Source of the DNA: Bryobacterales bacterium KBS 96
GTDB lineage: Bacteria; Acidobacteriota; Terriglobia; Bryobacterales; Bryobacteraceae
DNA: 64,000 nucleotides
Reading direction: 5' to 3'
Assembly: GCA_000381625.1 (NCBI GenBank)
Contig: KB906767.1
Span: 500,729 to 564,728, forward strand
Shown here: positions 61,151 through 64,000 of the stretch, one piece after another
Position numbering within the stretch: the first letter of the stretch is position 1
Layout of the letters: every line of letters begins with the position of its first letter
Notes under the pieces: model-generated
Seen by the model: only the letters and a program-made list of their open reading frames with translations
Told to the model about the DNA's origin: nothing
The model's database searches: none
Translations under genes and position numbers: made by a program

Positions 61151-61257
61151 ATGACTTACCCAATATTCACGCGAAATCGTTCGGCTCGCTTCGACCACCG
61201 CCGACTCGTCCAGACGAGGCGTTCGCAGCTCAGAAAGTGTCGAGTAAGCGAAAGGTG

Positions 61258-62505
61258 TCATTCACCTATTTCAGTCGGTTTACCGCGATCGAGGCCGGCA
61301 ATGATCGAATACCCCGCCAGCGGCAAGCACCCGGCAAGTACGCACGCCGGTAAATACGTATGGAACCGTCCAATGGTCCAACCGAACAGTGGATTGAATA
61401 CAAAGGTCGTGGCTCCATACGAGGCCACCAGGCCAGATACGGCAAATGCGGCGCGCTGCGCGCCGTAGATATCCACCGGCAGCGTGTAAAGGTTCGTGCT
61501 TCCCGCGGCGATAAAGAAATAGCTCAGAGCGATTCCGGCAGCGGCCAATCCGGGGCTGGGCAGAAAAGGAACAGCGATCGTCTCGAGAGCAAGTAATCCC
61601 ATGACGAGGCAGACGCGCAACCGCGCGGGGACTTCGCGCGCACCGCGCCCAATCCAGCGCATGGATAAATAGCCGCCAAGGAGCGCGCCGGCAGTGCCGC
61701 CAAGCGGTGGCGCCCAGGCGAACGCCCGATTTGCGTGTTCGGCGGTGAGGTGAAAACGGCTGACCAGATAGAGCGTAGTCCAATACGTCCATAGCGTATA
61801 GCCGGCCATGGCAAGGAAATTCGCCACTACCAGACGCCAGAAACGGACATCGTTCAGCACGCTCCTGGATCCGGAAGAGCTTTTATCTGTCACCGGTCGC
61901 ACGGGAAAGCGCCAATCGAGAAGCCACCACCCCGCGATCCAAACGAAACCGCAACAGCCGGCGACAAGAAACGCCCATTGCCAGTGGCCACGCCGCAAGG
62001 CCCAGGCAGCCAGCAGAGGAGCCACAAGCGAGCCCACGCTGATGCCGAGTTGGCCGACGCCGGCGCCGAGAGCGCGTTCTTTAGGCAGCAGGTAAGTGCC
62101 GTACGCTTTGCCCGTGCCCGGGATGCCGCCCGCTTCCCCAACTCCCAGACCTAACCGGCACCAGAACAATTGCGCAAACGACTGGGCAAAGCCGGTGGCG
62201 ACACCCGCCATGGACCAGATGGCGACGGCAATGCTTGTGACTGGAGTGAGACCCACGCGATCCATTAGCCAGCCGATGACCGGAGAACAGAGAGCATATG
62301 TGATTGCGAATACGGCTACGAGATTTCCGTATCCGAGGTCGTTCAAATGGAACTCTGTCTTCAGCACGGGCGCCAGCGAAGCAAGCAGCAGGCGGTCCAG
62401 GTAATTCAGCGACGAGGAAAGCAGGAAAAACGAAATCAGGAACCAACGCAAGCGGGCCGATTCCGGCGCGGCGTTAAGAACGCGGCGTCGCGTGAAGCTG
62501 ATCAC
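61258..62505 (-). CDS. MFS transporter (anion:cation symporter-like)
   Basis: A GTG at 62505 gives 415 residues and overlaps the thioesterase stop by 4 bases (GTGA), which I prefer over an upstream ATG that would read 94 bp into that gene. Twelve helices are visible, with the signature NYLDRLLLASLAPVLKTEFH at the start, PVIGWLMDRVGLTPVTSIAV, CRLGLGVGEAGGIPGTGKAY and VLNDVRFWRLVVANFLAMAG. This fits the ACS subfamily (hexuronate/organic acid symporters). The substrate is unknown; sugar acids would match the isomerase-like gene 4 kb away, but that link is weak. Confidence 0.9.
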   Translation of the reverse strand: MISFTRRRVLNAAPESARLRWFLISFFLLSSSLNYLDRLLLASLAPVLKTEFHLNDLGYGNLVAVFAITYALCSPVIGWLMDRVGLTPVTSIAVAIWSMAGVATGFAQSFAQLFWCRLGLGVGEAGGIPGTGKAYGTYLLPKERALGAGVGQLGISVGSLVAPLLAAWALRRGHWQWAFLVAGCCGFVWIAGWWLLDWRFPVRPVTDKSSSGSRSVLNDVRFWRLVVANFLAMAGYTLWTYWTTLYLVSRFHLTAEHANRAFAWAPPLGGTAGALLGGYLSMRWIGRGAREVPARLRVCLVMGLLALETIAVPFLPSPGLAAAGIALSYFFIAAGSTNLYTLPVDIYGAQRAAFAVSGLVASYGATTFVFNPLFGWTIGRFHTYLPACVLAGCLPLAGYSIIAGLDRGKPTEIGE

Positions 62506-62918
62506 CGTGGACCATCCGGCGATAACGCCAGCGCCAATTTTTGGCGAATTTCCACTGGAATCGAAATGGAGCGTTGCGTATCCCGATCCATGCACACAAC
62601 GACGACAATTCCGGTTGCGGCAAGTTGTGCGGCTTTTAAAGTCCTGAATTCGAAACGTACGGACGAATTGCCGATATGCGCCACGCGCACTTCAATCTCG
62701 ATTAGATCGTCATGCTCCATCGCCATTTTGAAATCGCATTCCACATGAACACGCGGGAAGTTGATCGAGCGTTTAGGATCGTAGTTGATTCCCAGGGTGC
62801 GCAAGAATTCGATCTCCGCCGATTCGAAGTAACGGAACATCGCCGTGTAATGAATCCGGCCGCTAGCATCGGTATCAATGAAACGAATACGCGTCTGAAA
62901 AATAAACGGAGGCGGCAT
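62502..62918 (-). CDS. Acyl-CoA thioesterase (4-hydroxybenzoyl-CoA type hotdog fold)
   Basis: The ATG at 62918, after GGAAGAA, gives 138 residues. The hotdog motif FIDTDASGRIHYTAMFRYFE with the catalytic Asp (TDASGRIHY) is clear, followed by FLRTLGINYDPKRSINFPRV and IEVRVAHIGNSSVRFEFRTL. It hydrolyses an acyl-CoA thioester in the cytoplasm. It is translationally coupled to the MFS gene downstream by a 4-base overlap, so the transporter may export or import the acid released, an inference from coupling only. Confidence 0.88.
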   Translation of the reverse strand: MPPPFIFQTRIRFIDTDASGRIHYTAMFRYFESAEIEFLRTLGINYDPKRSINFPRVHVECDFKMAMEHDDLIEIEVRVAHIGNSSVRFEFRTLKAAQLAATGIVVVVCMDRDTQRSISIPVEIRQKLALALSPDGPR

Positions 62919-63034
62919 TTGATTGTTCTTCCACAGCATAGCGACTGGCCGCGGTTTAGAAAGCCGGATGTGAGAATCGCTATGCTCACAGTGATGGTAT
63001 GCAATCAGCGACACCGTAACGCGAGTTGACCGGG

Positions 63035-64000
63035 ATGGGCTATCGCTTCATCGTTCTCGCATTGATCCTGGCGGCAAACGGATTCTTCGCCGCGGCGGAA
63101 GTGTCGCTCGTGTCAGTTCGCCAATCGAGCCTGAGGGCATTGGCCGAACGTGGAGTGGCTGGGGCGCAGGCGGCCTTAAGTCTGCTGGCGCGGCCGAGCC
63201 GGCTACTCTCGGTGACTCAGGTCGGAGTGACGCTTGCGAGCCTCGGTTTGGGCTGGGCGGGTGAAGACACGCTCTACCGGCTTCTGATGGACGTCCTCGA
63301 ACCGGCACATTTGCAGATTTCGCCGTTGTTTGCGCACATCGTGGCTTTCACTGTGGCATTTTTGGCGATCAGCTACGCCCACGTCGTTCTGGGCGAAGTA
63401 GTGCCTAAGAATCTCGCGATCGAAAAAGCGGCGCGGGTTGCCGTGTTGACGGCGCCACCCCTGCTCGTCTTCTACCGGCTTTCCTCCCCCTTCGTAGTTG
63501 TTATTGAAAAGACGACTTCGCTGATTCTGAGATTGCTTGGACTTTCGAGCGGATCGGACGCCCGCGGCGGCCATTCCGCGGAGGAGTTGAAGTACGTAAT
63601 TCAGACCAGCCGCCGTGCGGGGCACCTCGCGCAATTCGAACAAGACGCGATTCAGCGGCTGATCGAACTGTCGAAGTACTCGGCGCGGGAGATCATGGTT
63701 CCTCGCCATAATGTCGTTTCACTACCCGTTTCTTCGCAACTGGATCAGGTGCTGAGCGTAATGGCGGAGCACAAATACACGCGCGTGCCGGTTTACGAGG
63801 ACCGGCCAGAACGCATCGTCGGCATCGTTCACTACAAAGACTTGATGCGCGTATGGGAAGAGCGGCGCTTCGCGCACGAAAAACGGCAAGCTACCCGGCC
63901 ATTCCGCCTTCGAAAATTCCTGCGGAAGCCGCTCGTCGTGCCGGAGACGAAGCCGCTGAATCAATTGATCGACGAATTCCGAACCAGTCACACCCATATG
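63035..64000 (+). CDS. CNNM/CorC-type (UPF0053) membrane protein, 3' part outside window
   Basis: The frame is open from the ATG at 63035 to the window edge, giving 322 residues. The N-terminal DUF21 domain has four helices (GYRFIVLALILAANGFFAAA with AEVSLVSVRQSSLR, and SRLLSVTQVGVTLASLGLGW, AFTVAFLAISYAHVVLGEVV). CBS domains follow from residue ~210 (MVPRHNVVSLPVSSQLDQVL, and GIVHYKDLMRVWEERR). The family, once called haemolysin, exports Mg2+ or Co2+ or regulates their transport. A CorC/HlyC C-terminal domain is probably beyond the edge. It diverges from the thioesterase/MFS pair. Confidence 0.92.
   Translation, partial: MGYRFIVLALILAANGFFAAAEVSLVSVRQSSLRALAERGVAGAQAALSLLARPSRLLSVTQVGVTLASLGLGWAGEDTLYRLLMDVLEPAHLQISPLFAHIVAFTVAFLAISYAHVVLGEVVPKNLAIEKAARVAVLTAPPLLVFYRLSSPFVVVIEKTTSLILRLLGLSSGSDARGGHSAEELKYVIQTSRRAGHLAQFEQDAIQRLIELSKYSAREIMVPRHNVVSLPVSSQLDQVLSVMAEHKYTRVPVYEDRPERIVGIVHYKDLMRVWEERRFAHEKRQATRPFRLRKFLRKPLVVPETKPLNQLIDEFRTSHTHM

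Overview
The window looks like chromosomal DNA of an acidobacterium, most likely from the Solibacter/Bryobacter branch. The taxon is inferred from gene content only. The marks are a PadR regulator paired with a MacB/FtsX-type orphan permease that has the acidobacterial N-terminal helical extension, a second broken copy of that permease, two very large TonB-dependent receptors with an N-terminal carboxypeptidase-regulatory-like domain, an acidobacterial-type VWA protein, two alpha-L-fucosidases, sulfatases, and many small secreted or membrane proteins. GC is moderately high, apart from an AT-richer stretch near 21.1-22.6 kb.

Layout, 0-20 kb: the start of an esterase-like hydrolase (cut by the window edge), a trehalose-synthase-like GH13 enzyme, an exported TPR protein, a GH29 fucosidase, an MgtC-family membrane protein, an agmatinase-family enzyme and the PadR/permease pair. 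Next comes a nitric-oxide-type module: a group III truncated haemoglobin and a cupin, divergent from an NsrR-like Rrf2 repressor, with a near-palindromic NsrR-type operator between them. A His/Cys-rich exported protein, a TonB receptor and an Asp-box protein with a CQCC motif follow, then glycolate oxidase subunits GlcE and GlcF and an outer-membrane barrel protein.

20-34 kb: a 90-bp imperfect tandem repeat that may be structured RNA, a frameshifted FG-GAP gene, an AT-richer segment with a Cys-rich secreted protein, and a decayed second copy of the FG-GAP 3' end. After these lie an unrecognised helical protein divergent from a methyltransferase, a TonB receptor/sulfatase operon, an M23 peptidase, a sigma-54 response regulator and a membrane glycosyltransferase. 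34-38 kb: an ArsR-headed run of small enzymes (VOC, SRPBCC, DoxX, DUF1801), a cupin and a zinc alcohol dehydrogenase.

38-46 kb mixes intact genes (asparagine synthetase, DUF1330, GNAT, a TPR-sulfatase, signal peptidase I) with three recognisable broken genes: one with a single in-frame stop, a DinB remnant, and a permease with most of its middle deleted. 46-64 kb holds an aldo/keto reductase, an exported metallopeptidase, cytochrome P460, DoxX, a YciE-type ferritin-like protein, tRNA-Cys, a NarL-type response regulator and a compact NHEJ locus (split LigD divergent from Ku). It ends with an exported sugar-isomerase-like protein divergent from a second fucosidase, a VWA protein, DedA, an MFS transporter/thioesterase pair and the start of a CNNM/CorC-type membrane protein.

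No phage, insertion sequence, CRISPR array or rRNA was seen. The most useful new observations are the NsrR-type operator and its haemoglobin-cupin operon, the 90-bp structured repeat, the duplicated FG-GAP remnant flanking an AT-richer insert, and several genes whose lesions can be located from the sequence.
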